This document shows, in pieces, positions 1 through 8,396 of a DNA stretch of 64,000 nt. Source of the stretch: Neoroseomonas eburnea (GTDB lineage Bacteria > Pseudomonadota > Alphaproteobacteria > Acetobacterales > Acetobacteraceae); assembly GCF_018129005.1 (NCBI RefSeq), contig NZ_JAAEDL010000011.1, positions 105,152 through 169,151 on the forward strand. Reading direction: 5' to 3'. The translations under genes and the position numbers were made by a program. Below the pieces are notes generated by a model. It did no database searches. It saw only the letters and a list, made by a program, of their open reading frames with translations, and had not been told where the DNA came from. Numbering within the stretch: position 1 is the first letter of the stretch; the number at the start of each line of letters is the position of its first letter.

Positions 1-436
1 TCCACACGAAGACCACGTCACGGCCGGGATCGACCTGCGTGACGTCCGGCAGCCCGCCGTAGGGCGCCTCGATGATCCGGGCATCCTTCAGCCTGAGCTG
101 CTTGGCGATGTCCGTCGCCCATTCCTTCGAGAAGGATTCCCACACCAGCACGTCGACGCCGCGCGCCCCGAGCATCGACCACAGCGCCATCTCCACCGCG
201 CCGGTATCGGAGGCCGGCACGATGCCCAGGCGCCAGTCCGCCGGCATGCCGAGCACGGCCCTGGACCGCTCGATCACCTCGGCGAGGCGCGCCTTCGGCT
301 CCTTCGCGCGGTGGCTGCGCCCGAGCAGCGCGCCTTCGAGCGCGGCCAGCGTCCAGCCGGGACGCTTCGCACAGGGACCGGATGAGAATGCGGGATTCGC
401 CGGACGGAGTCCGGGCTTGGGGATGGCGTTCGCCAT
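1..436 (-). CDS. serC: Phosphoserine aminotransferase, 5' part (gene runs off the left edge)
   Basis: Cytosolic PLP enzyme of serine biosynthesis that converts 3-phosphohydroxypyruvate and glutamate to phosphoserine and 2-oxoglutarate. About 145 N-terminal residues are present. They begin [20 protein letters not shown] followed by a PCAKRPGW stretch, the hallmark opening of the alphaproteobacterial SerC type. Further along, a segment reading [19 protein letters not shown] fits the substrate and cofactor pocket of class V aminotransferases. The ATG is preceded by a GAGGGAG ribosome-binding site about 7 bases upstream. The C-terminal part, including the PLP lysine, lies outside the window. Family assignment is firm; nothing can be said of the gene's end or downstream operon partner (often serA). 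Confidence 0.9.
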   Translation of the reverse strand, partial: MANAIPKPGLRPANPAFSSGPCAKRPGWTLAALEGALLGRSHRAKEPKARLAEVIERSRAVLGMPADWRLGIVPASDTGAVEMALWSMLGARGVDVLVWESFSKEWATDIAKQLRLKDARIIEAPYGGLPDVTQVDPGRDVVFVW

Positions 437-541
437 GATGCAGCTCCCTCTCAGAAGCGGATGCGCCCCGGTGGGGGGGCGTGGCCCACCCCCGGAATAC
501 GCCTCCGCCGCGCCGCGGGCAACCGCCGCGGCAGGGGCCGG

Positions 542-1360
542 TCACGCCTTGAGGCTGACGGCGAGGCTGGTGATGGTCGTGATGGCGTCGCCGCTGCTGC
601 TGGACGCACTCTCGGCGGCCTCGTTCGCCGCCGCGATCAGGTAGCGCTCGACGAGCTTGCGGACCTGCTTCGTGTCCTGCAGCGAGTCGAGATCCATCCG
701 CGACGTCACGGCGCGCCCCTGCGCCTCGACGGACTGCACCACGATCGCGTCGGGCAGGCCGAGGGCGGTGGTAACCACCTCGCGCATCGCGGAGTCGCCG
801 AGCAGCGTGTAGACATCCGTGAAATTCGAGGCGTTCTCGAGCGCATAGAGCGCGTTCGACATGCCGGCCTGGCTGTCGTCCAGGCCGCTGCGGTACTGGT
901 ATTTCACATAGGCGTCGGTCAGCGTCTGGACGAGCGTCTCATCCTTCAGCCCGTCCAGCCCCGTGCTGTAGACGCCGAGCGTCTCTGCCGCATTCTGCCA
1001 GGTCGTCCCGAGCTGGGTGGCGAGCGACTCATCGTCGCTCGGATCGGAGAGGAGTGCCTTGCGCAGCAGCGCCGTGCTGTCCACCTGGTCGGCGAGGCCC
1101 AGCGCGGGTGCGATAACCTTGAGGATGCGCGGATCGGACAGCGCTTCCTCGATGGTGTCCGCCTTGTCGAGCGCGGTACGGAACTGCGCCAGCGTGCTGA
1201 GGGTGACGGGATCCTTCTCCTCCCGGGCCATCCCCTTTTCTTCCGCGCCCTCGGCGGTGGCGCGGTTCAGCGCTGGGATCGCTTCGGCTGCCGTCCCCGA
1301 GGTCGTGCCGGAGGACGACACCCCGAACAACGCCTGGACCTGGGACAGCGTTATGTTCAT
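542..1360 (-). CDS. DUF1217 (flagellar-associated) family protein
   Basis: A 272-residue soluble protein starting MNITLSQVQALFGVSSSGT. It has no signal peptide and is mainly helical, with repeated motifs such as LSDPRILKVIAPALGLADQV and LGDSAMREVVTTALGLPDAI. This internal repetition and the ending (LAVSLKA) resemble DUF1217 proteins found among alphaproteobacterial flagellar genes, whose biochemical role is not established. No other flagellar gene lies in the window, so a motility role is inference only. The reading frame extends further upstream, but the ATG chosen gives the recognisable N-terminus, and upstream codons run into thiD. Its neighbours, serC and thiD, are unrelated. Confidence 0.75.
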   Translation of the reverse strand: MNITLSQVQALFGVSSSGTTSGTAAEAIPALNRATAEGAEEKGMAREEKDPVTLSTLAQFRTALDKADTIEEALSDPRILKVIAPALGLADQVDSTALLRKALLSDPSDDESLATQLGTTWQNAAETLGVYSTGLDGLKDETLVQTLTDAYVKYQYRSGLDDSQAGMSNALYALENASNFTDVYTLLGDSAMREVVTTALGLPDAIVVQSVEAQGRAVTSRMDLDSLQDTKQVRKLVERYLIAAANEAAESASSSSGDAITTITSLAVSLKA

Positions 1361-1394
1361 GCCGCATCGTCGCATGCGGCAGGTAAGCGCGGCG

Positions 1395-2204
1395 TTAATC
1401 GGGGATGCGGGACAGGTCCACCGTGATGCCGTGGTCGAGCGGCCCATGCCCCGCGCCATAGCCCGGCGCCGCCGCGATCGCCGCCCGCACATAGGCCCGC
1501 GCCCGCACCACCGCGTCGCGCAGCGACATCCCCTGCGCCAGCCCGGCCGCGATCGCGCTCGCCAGCGTGCAGCCGGTACCATGGGTATGGCGCGTGGCGA
1601 TGCGCGGGGCGACGAATTCCTCGGCCCCCTCGGCCGTCACCAGCAGGTCGGTCACCTCGTCGCCTTCGAGATGCCCGCCCTTCAGCAGCACCGCCGGCAC
1701 GCCGAGGCCGCGCAGCGCCGTGGCCGCCTCCCGCATCGCCGGCACGTCGCGGATCGGCCGGCCGGCCAGCACCTCCGCCTCCGGCAGGTTCGGCGTGATC
1801 ACGGTCGCGAGCGGCAGCAGCCGCGCCTTCAGGGTCTCGACCGCGGCCGGCGCCAGCAGCGGATGTCCGCCCTTGGCGACCATCACCGGGTCGGCGACCA
1901 GCGGCACCCCCCGGGCGCGCGCGGCGATCTCCTCGCACACCGCCTCGATCACCGGCACATCGTGCAGCATGCCGGTCTTGAGCGCATCGGCGCCGAGATC
2001 GTCCAGCACAACCGTGATCTGCTGGCGGATGAAGTCGATCGGCACGCCCGCCACGCCATGCACGCCGAGCGTGTTCTGCGCGGTCAGCGCGGTGATCGCG
2101 GTCATGGCGAAGCCGCCCAGCGCCGTCACCGCCTTGATGTCAGCCTGGATGCCGGCTCCGCCGCCGGAATCGCTGCCGGCGATGATGAGGACTCGTCCCT
2201 TCAT
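1395..2204 (-). CDS. thiD: Hydroxymethylpyrimidine/phosphomethylpyrimidine kinase
   Basis: ThiD phosphorylates HMP and HMP-phosphate to HMP-diphosphate, the pyrimidine half of thiamine diphosphate. The 269-residue protein opens MKGRVLIIAGSDSGGGAGIQ, the diagnostic GSDSxGGAGIQAD motif of the ribokinase-like family. It continues with DPVMVAKGGHPLLAP and has the C-terminal RHTHGTGCTLASAIAA anion-hole and catalytic-Asp region (the aspartate is replaced by the usual GTGC...S context of ThiD). Length matches the family (about 260-270). It lies downstream of glmM on the same strand, separated by a 147-base spacer filled by a hairpin repeat. No TPP riboswitch is visible upstream, and no other thi gene is in the window. 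Confidence 0.95.
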   Translation of the reverse strand: MKGRVLIIAGSDSGGGAGIQADIKAVTALGGFAMTAITALTAQNTLGVHGVAGVPIDFIRQQITVVLDDLGADALKTGMLHDVPVIEAVCEEIAARARGVPLVADPVMVAKGGHPLLAPAAVETLKARLLPLATVITPNLPEAEVLAGRPIRDVPAMREAATALRGLGVPAVLLKGGHLEGDEVTDLLVTAEGAEEFVAPRIATRHTHGTGCTLASAIAAGLAQGMSLRDAVVRARAYVRAAIAAAPGYGAGHGPLDHGITVDLSRIPD

Positions 2205-2216
2205 GGTCGCTCCAAC

Positions 2217-2350
2217 ACTCGGGGGGAGAAGGGAACTTCTCCCCCCGAACCCCCCACAACCTTCCTTGGCATCTGGGAACTGACAGCAGAGGCAGGCACC
2301 AGGAAACCGGAAAAGGGAGGGGGCTCGGGGGAGGTTCTCCTCCCCCGACC
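2217..2350. repeat. Dispersed palindromic repeat, family 1, between glmM and thiD
   Basis: The glmM-thiD spacer holds two strong hairpins in inverted arrangement. The first is GGGGGGAGAAG/CTTCTCCCCCC at 2221-2246. The second is CGGGGGAGG/CCTCCCCCG at about 2326-2347. Between them lies a decayed pair of TTCCTTGGCATCTGGGAACTG-like arms. The same unit recurs at 26682, 29705, 51725 and 53785, which makes it a REP/BIME-like family rather than a simple terminator. It could attenuate read-through from glmM into thiD. Confidence 0.8.
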
Positions 2351-2351
2351 T

Positions 2352-3725
2352 TCACGCCGCCCGCGCCTTCGCCCGGATCGTATCCGCCAGCCGCGCCACC
2401 GTGGCCTCGACCAGCCCTTCCTCCTCTGCCTCCGCCATCACACGGATCACCGGCTCGGTCCCGCTCGGCCGGATCAGCACCCGCCCGCGCGCGCCGAGCG
2501 CCGCCTCCTCCGCCGCGATCGCCGCCTTCACCCCGTCGTCGTTCAGTGGCGAGGCCCCGGCATAGCGCACATTCACCAGCCGCTGCGGCAGCGGCGCGAA
2601 GCAGCGCAGCGCCTCGCTCGCCGGGCGCTTCTCCTCCACCAGCACCGCCAGCACCTGCAGCGCCGCGATCAGCCCGTCACCCGTCGTGCCGAAATCCGGC
2701 ATGATCATGTGGCCCGACTGCTCGCCGCCGATGTTGCAGCCTTCCTCGCGCATCCGCTCGCCGACATAGCGGTCGCCGACCGCGGTGCGCAGCAGGCGCA
2801 GCCCCCGCGCGGCGAGGAAGCGCTCCAGCCCCATGTTGGACATCACCGTCGCCACCACCGCGCCGCCGCGCAGCCGGTCCTGCGCGTGCCAGGACCTGGC
2901 GATGAGCGCGAGGATCTGGTCCCCGTCCACCAGCTGCCCCGCCTCGTCCACCAGCACCACCCGGTCGGCGTCGCCGTCCAGCGCGATGCCGAGATCGGCG
3001 CGCCGTTCCCGCACCAGCTCCGCGAGCTGCGCCGGCGAGGTCGAGCCGACGCCGCGGTTGATGTTGAAGCCGTCCGGCGCGACGCCGATCGAGACCACCT
3101 CCGCGCCCAGCTCCCACAGCACCGTCGGCGCCACCCGGTAGGCGGCGCCATGCGCGCAATCGACCACGATGCGCAGGCCCTCGAGCGTCAGGCCGCGCGG
3201 GAAGGAGGCCTTCGCCGCCTCGATGTAGCGGCCCGGCGCGTCCTCGAGCCGGCTCGCGCGGCCGAGCCGGCCCGGCGGCACCAGCGCGGCGGTGAGGTCG
3301 CCGGCCATCAGCGCCTCGATCTCGCATTCCTGCTCGTCGGTCAGCTTCAGCCCGTCCGGGCCGAACAGCTTGATGCCGTTGTCCTCGTAGGGGTTGTGCG
3401 AGGCGCTGATCATCACGCCGAGATCGGCGCGCAGCGAGCGCGTCAGCAACGCGATCGCCGGCGTCGGCAAGGGGCCGACGATCACCACGTCCATGCCCGC
3501 GCCGATGAAGCCCGCGGTCAGCGCGGGTTCCAGCATGTAGCCCGACAGCCGCGTGTCCTTGCCGATCACCACCCGGTGCCGGTGCGCGCCACGGTTGAAG
3601 TAGCGCCCCGCCGCCTGGCCGAGCCGCAGCGCGGTGGCCGCGTCCATCGGCGCCCTGTTGGCGGTGCCGCGGATGCCATCCGTGCCGAACAGGCGGCGGG
3701 CGGGGGGGCGGGAATCCTGGGACAT
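2352..3725 (-). CDS. glmM: Phosphoglucosamine mutase
   Basis: GlmM interconverts glucosamine-6-phosphate and glucosamine-1-phosphate on the way to UDP-GlcNAc for peptidoglycan and lipid A. At 457 residues it fits the family. It opens [20 protein letters not shown] (phosphate-binding GTDGIRG). The phospho-serine loop [11 protein letters not shown] has the catalytic Ser at about residue 109. The Mg-binding loop DGDADR and the C-terminal phosphate loop [12 protein letters not shown] are all intact. The ATG was chosen over an upstream in-frame extension because it gives the canonical N-terminus. In related bacteria glmM normally directly follows folP; here folP is about 52 kb away (see findings). 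The stop codon abuts a hairpin repeat. Confidence 0.96.
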   Translation of the reverse strand: MSQDSRPPARRLFGTDGIRGTANRAPMDAATALRLGQAAGRYFNRGAHRHRVVIGKDTRLSGYMLEPALTAGFIGAGMDVVIVGPLPTPAIALLTRSLRADLGVMISASHNPYEDNGIKLFGPDGLKLTDEQECEIEALMAGDLTAALVPPGRLGRASRLEDAPGRYIEAAKASFPRGLTLEGLRIVVDCAHGAAYRVAPTVLWELGAEVVSIGVAPDGFNINRGVGSTSPAQLAELVRERRADLGIALDGDADRVVLVDEAGQLVDGDQILALIARSWHAQDRLRGGAVVATVMSNMGLERFLAARGLRLLRTAVGDRYVGERMREEGCNIGGEQSGHMIMPDFGTTGDGLIAALQVLAVLVEEKRPASEALRCFAPLPQRLVNVRYAGASPLNDDGVKAAIAAEEAALGARGRVLIRPSGTEPVIRVMAEAEEEGLVEATVARLADTIRAKARAA

Positions 3726-3849
3726 GCTGCGCTCCTTGACGGCTTCCCTAGCGCGTGAGTGCCCGCCGCGTCCATTCGGGCGCCGGTTTGGCGCCGCCTG
3801 CGAGGCATGCTCTGCTCCGCCGCGACAAGCAGACACGGAGCGAACGCCC

Positions 3850-4746
3850 ATGGCCACGCCGCCGACCGAGCAGGTCCCCGCCATCCATCACCGCCGCGTC
3901 GGGGACATCGTCCTCACCGTGGTCAGCGACGGCTTCCTCGACGGCTCCATGTCCGTGCTGCAGAACATCTCCCCCGAGGAAGCCTCGGAGATGCTGCGCG
4001 CCGTCTTCCGGCCGGTGCCGCGGCGCACCTCGCTCAACTGCTTCCTGGTCCATTCCGGCGGCCGCACCGCGCTGATCGACACCGGCGCCGGTACGCACAT
4101 GCAGAAGAGCTCCGGCCAGCTCCCGCGCAACCTGGCCGCCACCGGCGTCAGCCCGGCCGAGATCGACACGGTGCTGCTGACGCACATGCACCCGGACCAT
4201 TCCAACGGCCTCGGCAACGCCGAGGGCGCCGCCGCCTTCCCCCAAGCCGAGCTCGCCATGCACGCGGCCGAGCATGCCTACTGGACCGACGCGGAAGCCG
4301 AGGCGGAGGTCGCCCGCAGCGGCCAGGGCGTGCCGACGGGCGGTGCCTATTTCCCCATGGCGCGGCGGCAGATGGCGCCCTACGCCGAGCGCCTGCGCCT
4401 GTTCCAGGGTGGGCAGGAGGTCTTCCCGGGCGTCACCGCCATGCACTTCCCCGGCCACACCCCGGGGCATTGCGGCTACCTGATCGCCTCGGGCGGCGAA
4501 TCCCTGCTGATCTGGGGCGATATCGTCCACCTGCCGGAAGTGCAGGTGCCGCGCCCCGAGGTGACCATCCAGTTCGATGTCGATCCGGCACAGGCGGCCG
4601 CGACACGGCGGCGCGTCTTCGACATGGTGGCGACGGAGCGGACGCATATCGCGGGCATGCACCTGCACTTCCCGGCGACCGCCCATCTGGCGCGGGAGGG
4701 CGCCGGCTACCGGCTCTTCCCCGAGGCATGGACGCAGGTGCTGTAG
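3850..4746 (+). CDS. MBL-fold metallo-hydrolase (possible exported-type lactonase-like enzyme)
   Basis: A 298-residue metallo-beta-lactamase-fold hydrolase. The Zn-binding motif [10 protein letters not shown] supplies His112, His114, Asp116 and His117. [11 protein letters not shown] supplies a further metal His, GDIVH supplies the bridging Asp, and AGMHLHFP lies near the C-terminus. The arrangement matches the AHL-lactonase/methyl-parathion-hydrolase-like branch of the superfamily, but substrate cannot be told from sequence. No signal peptide is apparent. The ATG is preceded by GGAGCGAACGCCC. It is divergent from glmM across a 124-base spacer, and no obvious operon partner follows. Confidence 0.88.
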   Translation: MATPPTEQVPAIHHRRVGDIVLTVVSDGFLDGSMSVLQNISPEEASEMLRAVFRPVPRRTSLNCFLVHSGGRTALIDTGAGTHMQKSSGQLPRNLAATGVSPAEIDTVLLTHMHPDHSNGLGNAEGAAAFPQAELAMHAAEHAYWTDAEAEAEVARSGQGVPTGGAYFPMARRQMAPYAERLRLFQGGQEVFPGVTAMHFPGHTPGHCGYLIASGGESLLIWGDIVHLPEVQVPRPEVTIQFDVDPAQAAATRRRVFDMVATERTHIAGMHLHFPATAHLAREGAGYRLFPEAWTQVL

Positions 4747-4991
4747 CGGGGCGTCCCGCGCGGTCTCGCGGGCGGCATGGCCCTGCGGCCGGGCCCGGCG
4801 CCGCGGCGGATGGCCCGGCCGGTCGCGGATGAGACGCCGTTGTGCCTTGCTCGGATCTCGGGCCGGGGCGCGGCGGAGCCCTCCCCGGCGCCGTCACCTT
4901 CCGTGACGCGCCGCCGCCGTCCTGCCATCGCCGTGCCGCGGCCTTGCCTTGCGCCGGGCGTCTCCTGTCCTCGCTGGAAAGGAGGAAACCC

Positions 4992-5249
4992 ATGCGTCGC
5001 CTGTTTCCCGCTGCCGCCCTGCTGTTCGCGACCCTCGCCGCGACCCCCGCCCTGGCCTGGGAGCACCGGCCGCACGGCCATGGCTGGCGTCCCGCGCCGG
5101 CCTGGCATCAGCCTCATCGCCATTACGGCTGGCACCGCCCCTGGCGGCCGCCCCACCATGCCTGGAACGGCGGCTGGCACGGCCCCCGGCCCTATGGCCG
5201 GCCCCATGCCGATCGCGACCGCGGCTGGGGCTACCCCCGGCGCTGGTAG
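4992..5249 (+). CDS. Small exported histidine/tryptophan-rich protein
   Basis: An 85-residue protein with a clear Sec signal peptide (MRRLFPAAALLFATLAATPALA, cleavage after ALA at about residue 22). The mature part is about 63 residues and contains 11 His and 9 Trp among Pro, Gly and Arg, in HGHGW, WHQPHRHYGWH and PPHHAW clusters. A strong ribosome-binding site (GGAGGAAA) lies 3-8 bases before the ATG, and third-position GC is high, which argues for a real gene. No family is recognised. Metal or heme binding in the periplasm is a reasonable inference from composition only. It converges on the next small gene, overlapping it by 19 bases. Confidence 0.72.
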   Translation: MRRLFPAAALLFATLAATPALAWEHRPHGHGWRPAPAWHQPHRHYGWHRPWRPPHHAWNGGWHGPRPYGRPHADRDRGWGYPRRW

Positions 5250-5455
5250 GCGGCGGCCCGCCGGATCCAGTCGAGCGCCCCGGCCCGCAGGCGCGCCGCG
5301 GCCATCCCCTGCGCCGCCTCCGGGGCGCCCGTCGCCGGCCTCGCCGCGGCCGGGCGGGCAGCCGGCGCCGCCAGGGCACGTCCCGGCGCCACCGCCCCGA
5401 TCCATCCGGCCGCCAGCAGCGCAAGCCCGATCGTCCCTCTGATGCCTGCCGTCAT
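5231..5455 (-). CDS. Small exported protein of unknown function
   Basis: A 74-residue reading frame starting MTAGIRGTIGLALLAAGWIG, a plausible Sec signal peptide ending APGRALA. It is followed by an Ala/Pro/Arg-rich mature region that ends in a short amphipathic segment (ARLRAGALDWIRRAAAYQ). A GGACGGAAG sequence lies just upstream of the ATG. No family is recognised. It is convergent with and slightly overlaps the His/Trp-rich gene, so one of the two could be spurious. Codon use is compatible with coding, but length gives little power. Confidence 0.5.
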   Translation of the reverse strand: MTAGIRGTIGLALLAAGWIGAVAPGRALAAPAARPAAARPATGAPEAAQGMAAARLRAGALDWIRRAAAYQRRG

Positions 5456-5612
5456 CTTCCGTCCCCAATCCGGTCGTGGCATCAGAAGAGCAGTCGCAGG
5501 TGACCGGGATGTGTCCGGTCCGCGGCGCAATGCAACAGAGGCTCTGGCGCGGGCGCATCGTCTCGCGCAGGATGACGATTACGTGATCTGGAGAGCAGGG
5601 AGCAGCCGCCTG

Positions 5613-6572
5613 ATGCCCGGGACCGCGCGCCGCGCGCTGCTGATGGGCGCCCTCGCCCTGCCCGCGATCCGTCGGGCCGCGGCGGGCTGGACACCGTCCG
5701 GCCCGGTGCGCCTGGTGGTGCCCTTCGCCGAGGGCGGCACCAATGACGAGGTGGTGCGTGCCCTCGCCGCGGCCGCCGCGCCGCGGCTCGGCCAGCCGAT
5801 CGAGGTGCAGAACAAGCCCGGCCGGGGCGGCGTGCGCGCCATCGCGGCGCTCGCCACGGCGCCGCCGGACGGCCGGCTGCTGGCGCAACTGCCGGCCTCC
5901 GCGCTGCGCATCGCGCTGCTCGAACACCTGCCCTTCGAGATCCCGGCCGACACCACCCCCATCCTCGGCGTCGCCGGGCAGGCCTTCGGCGCCATCGCCA
6001 AGGTCGGGCGCTTTCCGAATGGCTGGGCAGACTTCCTGCAGGAAGCGCGCGAAAAGCCGGGCACGCTGTCCTACGGCAGCGCCGGGGTGAACTCGAACGG
6101 GCACCTCACCATGGCGCGGCTGCTGCTGCGCGAGCGCGTGCAGGTCGCCCACGTGCCCTTCCGCGGCGCTGCGCACGGCGCGCGGGCACTGCTCGCCGGC
6201 GACGTGGACGTGATGGCGGGGCCGGTCAGTATCGGCTCCCTCGTCACCGACGGGGAGGCCGCCTGGCTGCATGTCTGGAGCGCGCAGCGCCTGCCGCGCT
6301 GGCCGGAGGCGCCGACGCTGCGCGAGCTCGGATACCGGCTGACGGTGACGGCACCCTTCGGCATCGTCGGCCCGCCGCGCCTGCCGGGCGAGGCGACCGC
6401 CGCCCTGCACGACGCCTTCCGCGCCGCGATGCGCAGCGAGGCCTTCCAGAACGAGCTGACGACGAACGACATGACCGAGGATTATCGCGACGGTGCCGCC
6501 TATGCCGCCTTCCTGGCGGAATCGGCCCGCGCCGAGGAAATGCTGATCGGCCGGCTCGGCCTGCAGCCATGA
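5613..6572 (+). CDS. Tripartite tricarboxylate transporter (TctC/Bug-type) substrate-binding protein
   Basis: A 319-residue periplasmic binding protein of the Bug family. The N-terminus is twin-arginine-like or Sec (MPGTARRALLMGALALPAIRR). Then comes the typical first strand PVRLVVPFAEGGTNDEVVR, then PIEVQNKPGRGGVRAIAALA (loop that contacts the carboxylate ligand), LSYGSAGVNSNGHLTMARLL, and VAHVPFRGAAHGARALLAGDVDV. These proteins bind small carboxylates and usually work with TctAB. No tctA or tctB is nearby, as is common for the expanded Bug paralogues of proteobacteria. The ATG was chosen to give the signal peptide. The stop overlaps the start of the GNAT gene (ATGA), implying coupled translation. 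Confidence 0.9.
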   Translation: MPGTARRALLMGALALPAIRRAAAGWTPSGPVRLVVPFAEGGTNDEVVRALAAAAAPRLGQPIEVQNKPGRGGVRAIAALATAPPDGRLLAQLPASALRIALLEHLPFEIPADTTPILGVAGQAFGAIAKVGRFPNGWADFLQEAREKPGTLSYGSAGVNSNGHLTMARLLLRERVQVAHVPFRGAAHGARALLAGDVDVMAGPVSIGSLVTDGEAAWLHVWSAQRLPRWPEAPTLRELGYRLTVTAPFGIVGPPRLPGEATAALHDAFRAAMRSEAFQNELTTNDMTEDYRDGAAYAAFLAESARAEEMLIGRLGLQP

Positions 6573-7342
6573 TGCCGCCCGATACCGCGGCGCTGGAGCG
6601 CGCGGTGCTCTCCGCCGTGCCGGCGCCCCGCGTGGCCTTCGACGGCCCCTTCGTGCTGCGTGCCTTCGCCGGCGGCACCGGGCGGGCGAATGCGGCCTCC
6701 TCGCTCGACCCGGCGCCCGACCCGGACCTCGCGGCGCGCGTGGCGCGGATCGAGGCGCGCTACGCCGCGCTCGGCTTCGCGCCGCGCTTCCGCTCCACGC
6801 CGCTCGACCCGCCGGGGCTTGCCGCGCTGCTCGCCGCGCGCGGCTATGTCGAGAAGGACGAGACCGTGATCCTGCTGGCGCCGATCGCCGCGATCGCCGC
6901 GCCCGACGCCGCCGCCGAGATGCTGCCGGCGCCCGATGCCGACTGGATGGCGGTGACCGCGACGGCCGAGCACCAGACCTCCGCCCGGCGGCAGGAGAAG
7001 CAGGGCACGCCCCCCTTGCTGATGGTGCCCGGCGCCTGGATCACGCTGCGCGAGGGCGCGGAGGCCGCCGCCGTCATCTCCGTCGTCGCCTCGGGCGAGA
7101 TCGCCGGCTTCTTCGACCTGGCCGTGCGGCCCGAGCACCGGAGGAAGGGCCTCGCCGCGCGGGCGGTGCGGGCGGCGGCGCAATGGGCGCAGGACCAGGG
7201 CGCGGCCTGGCTGTCCTGCCAGGTGGCGGCGGCGAACACCGCCTCGCTCTCGCTCAACGCCGGGCTCGGCATGGTCGAGGCCTATCGCTACCGCTATCTG
7301 GTGCGCGCGCAGGATGCGCTGCCGGCGATGCGTTTCGCCTAA
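6569..7342 (+). CDS. GNAT family N-acetyltransferase
   Basis: A 257-residue protein whose C-terminal half carries the acetyl-CoA-binding signature of GNAT enzymes. It reads SGEIAGFFDLAVRPEHRRKGLAARAVRAA at about residues 175-205, where RxxGxA (RRKGLA) is motif A. It is followed by an ANTASLSLNAGLGMVEAYRYRYLV ending typical of motif B and the C-terminal strand. The N-terminal half is more variable and may form a second, degenerate GNAT lobe. Substrate is unknown. Translation is coupled to the upstream Bug-type binding protein by a 4-base overlap, but no functional link is evident. Confidence 0.85.
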   Translation: MMPPDTAALERAVLSAVPAPRVAFDGPFVLRAFAGGTGRANAASSLDPAPDPDLAARVARIEARYAALGFAPRFRSTPLDPPGLAALLAARGYVEKDETVILLAPIAAIAAPDAAAEMLPAPDADWMAVTATAEHQTSARRQEKQGTPPLLMVPGAWITLREGAEAAAVISVVASGEIAGFFDLAVRPEHRRKGLAARAVRAAAQWAQDQGAAWLSCQVAAANTASLSLNAGLGMVEAYRYRYLVRAQDALPAMRFA

Positions 7343-7444
7343 TCCCGCGGCGCGCCGCCCTGCCCCGCGGCGGCGACAGGTTGCACCCGGCCCCAATCCC
7401 GACCAAATAGCTCCGGTAAGCAATCGCCAGCGCGGAACCCCGCC

Positions 7445-8011
7445 ATGTTCATCGAGACCGAAGCCACCCCGAACCCCGCCACGCTCAAGTTCCTGCCCGG
7501 GCGGGACGTCCTCGGCGACCGCGGCACCGCCGACTTCACCGCGGCGGAGGAGGCGGCCGGCCGCTCCCCGCTCGCCGAACGCATCTTTCAGGTCGGCAGC
7601 GTCGGGCGCGTCTTCCTCGGCAGCGACTTCGTGACCGTGACCAAGACCGAGGACGCAGAGTGGACGATGCTGCGCCCGCAGGTGCTCGGCGCGATCATGG
7701 AGCACTACCTCTCCGGCTTCCCTGTGCTGGAAGGCGCGGCCGAAGGCGAGCACGGCGAGGATTTCGACGACGCCGACCAGGAGATCGTGGCGCAGATCAA
7801 GGAACTGCTCGACACGCGGGTGCGCCCGGCCGTCGCCGGCGATGGCGGCGACATCGTCTTCCGCGGCTTCCGCGACGGCGTCGTGCGGCTGGTCATGCAG
7901 GGCGCCTGTTCGGGCTGCCCCTCCTCCCGCGCCACGCTGAAGCACGGCGTCGAGAACATGCTGCGGCACTACGTGCCGGAGGTCGTCGCGGTGGAGCAGG
8001 TCGACGCCTGA
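7445..8011 (+). CDS. NifU-family Fe-S cluster carrier (NfuA-like)
   Basis: A 188-residue Fe-S scaffold/carrier that delivers 4Fe-4S clusters to apo-enzymes. The N-terminal Nfu domain begins MFIETEATPNPATLKFLPG, the conserved opening in alphaproteobacterial and mitochondrial Nfu proteins. The C-terminal NifU domain contains DGGDIVFRGF and the cluster-binding Cys-x-x-Cys in GACSGCPSS (about residues 154-162). Length fits the family (180-190). The gene is monocistronic-looking, followed by a convergent gene 25 bases away. Assignment is secure. Confidence 0.95.
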   Translation: MFIETEATPNPATLKFLPGRDVLGDRGTADFTAAEEAAGRSPLAERIFQVGSVGRVFLGSDFVTVTKTEDAEWTMLRPQVLGAIMEHYLSGFPVLEGAAEGEHGEDFDDADQEIVAQIKELLDTRVRPAVAGDGGDIVFRGFRDGVVRLVMQGACSGCPSSRATLKHGVENMLRHYVPEVVAVEQVDA

Positions 8012-8035
8012 CCTGCCCCGCGCGCCGCGCCGCCT

Positions 8036-8383
8036 TCAGGCGGCGCGACGGAAGAACAGGCCGAGCACCGTATAGGCACCGACCACGGTGCCGACCGCGC
8101 CGAGCACGAAGATCGCCGCGACCACCACCCAGTCGATCGGTCCGCCGATATCGGCGAAGTCCGAATGCGTGATTTCGTGCATGAGCAGCACGCCGCCGAC
8201 GCCGCCGATCACGCCCAGCGCCTCCGACCACACGAGCCGGCGGGCGACCAGGCCGCGGTCGCGCACCAGCACATAGACGAAGCCGAGCGTCGCCAGCGCC
8301 GCCGCCACCAGGATCACCCAGAGCAGCGGGCCCATCATCTCCTGAAGCACGGCGACGAAGGTGCCGATGTCGAGTTCCTTCAT
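8036..8383 (-). CDS. Small membrane protein, DUF5368-like, paired with sqr
   Basis: A 115-residue integral membrane protein with three predicted hydrophobic helices (about residues 18-40, 54-68 and 84-108). It begins MKELDIGTFVAVLQEMMGPL. It resembles small proteins annotated DUF5368 that sit next to sulfide:quinone oxidoreductase-type flavoproteins; that family name is from memory and should be confirmed. It lies 13 bases downstream of sqr on the same strand, so the two are probably co-transcribed. A role as membrane anchor or quinone-side partner for Sqr is inference from context only. Confidence 0.72.
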   Translation of the reverse strand: MKELDIGTFVAVLQEMMGPLLWVILVAAALATLGFVYVLVRDRGLVARRLVWSEALGVIGGVGGVLLMHEITHSDFADIGGPIDWVVVAAIFVLGAVGTVVGAYTVLGLFFRRAA

Positions 8384-8396
8384 GCTGCGGTCCTTC

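Noticed and set aside
2217..2350. A TPP riboswitch or terminator in front of thiD.
   Set aside because: The hairpins belong to the dispersed repeat family and lack the conserved TPP (thi-box) sequence.
1017..3758. A 913-codon plus-strand reading frame covering thiD and glmM antisense.
   Set aside because: It is the complement of two well-conserved genes; long antisense frames are expected at this GC content. It has no recognisable domain, and its codon use is that of a shadow.
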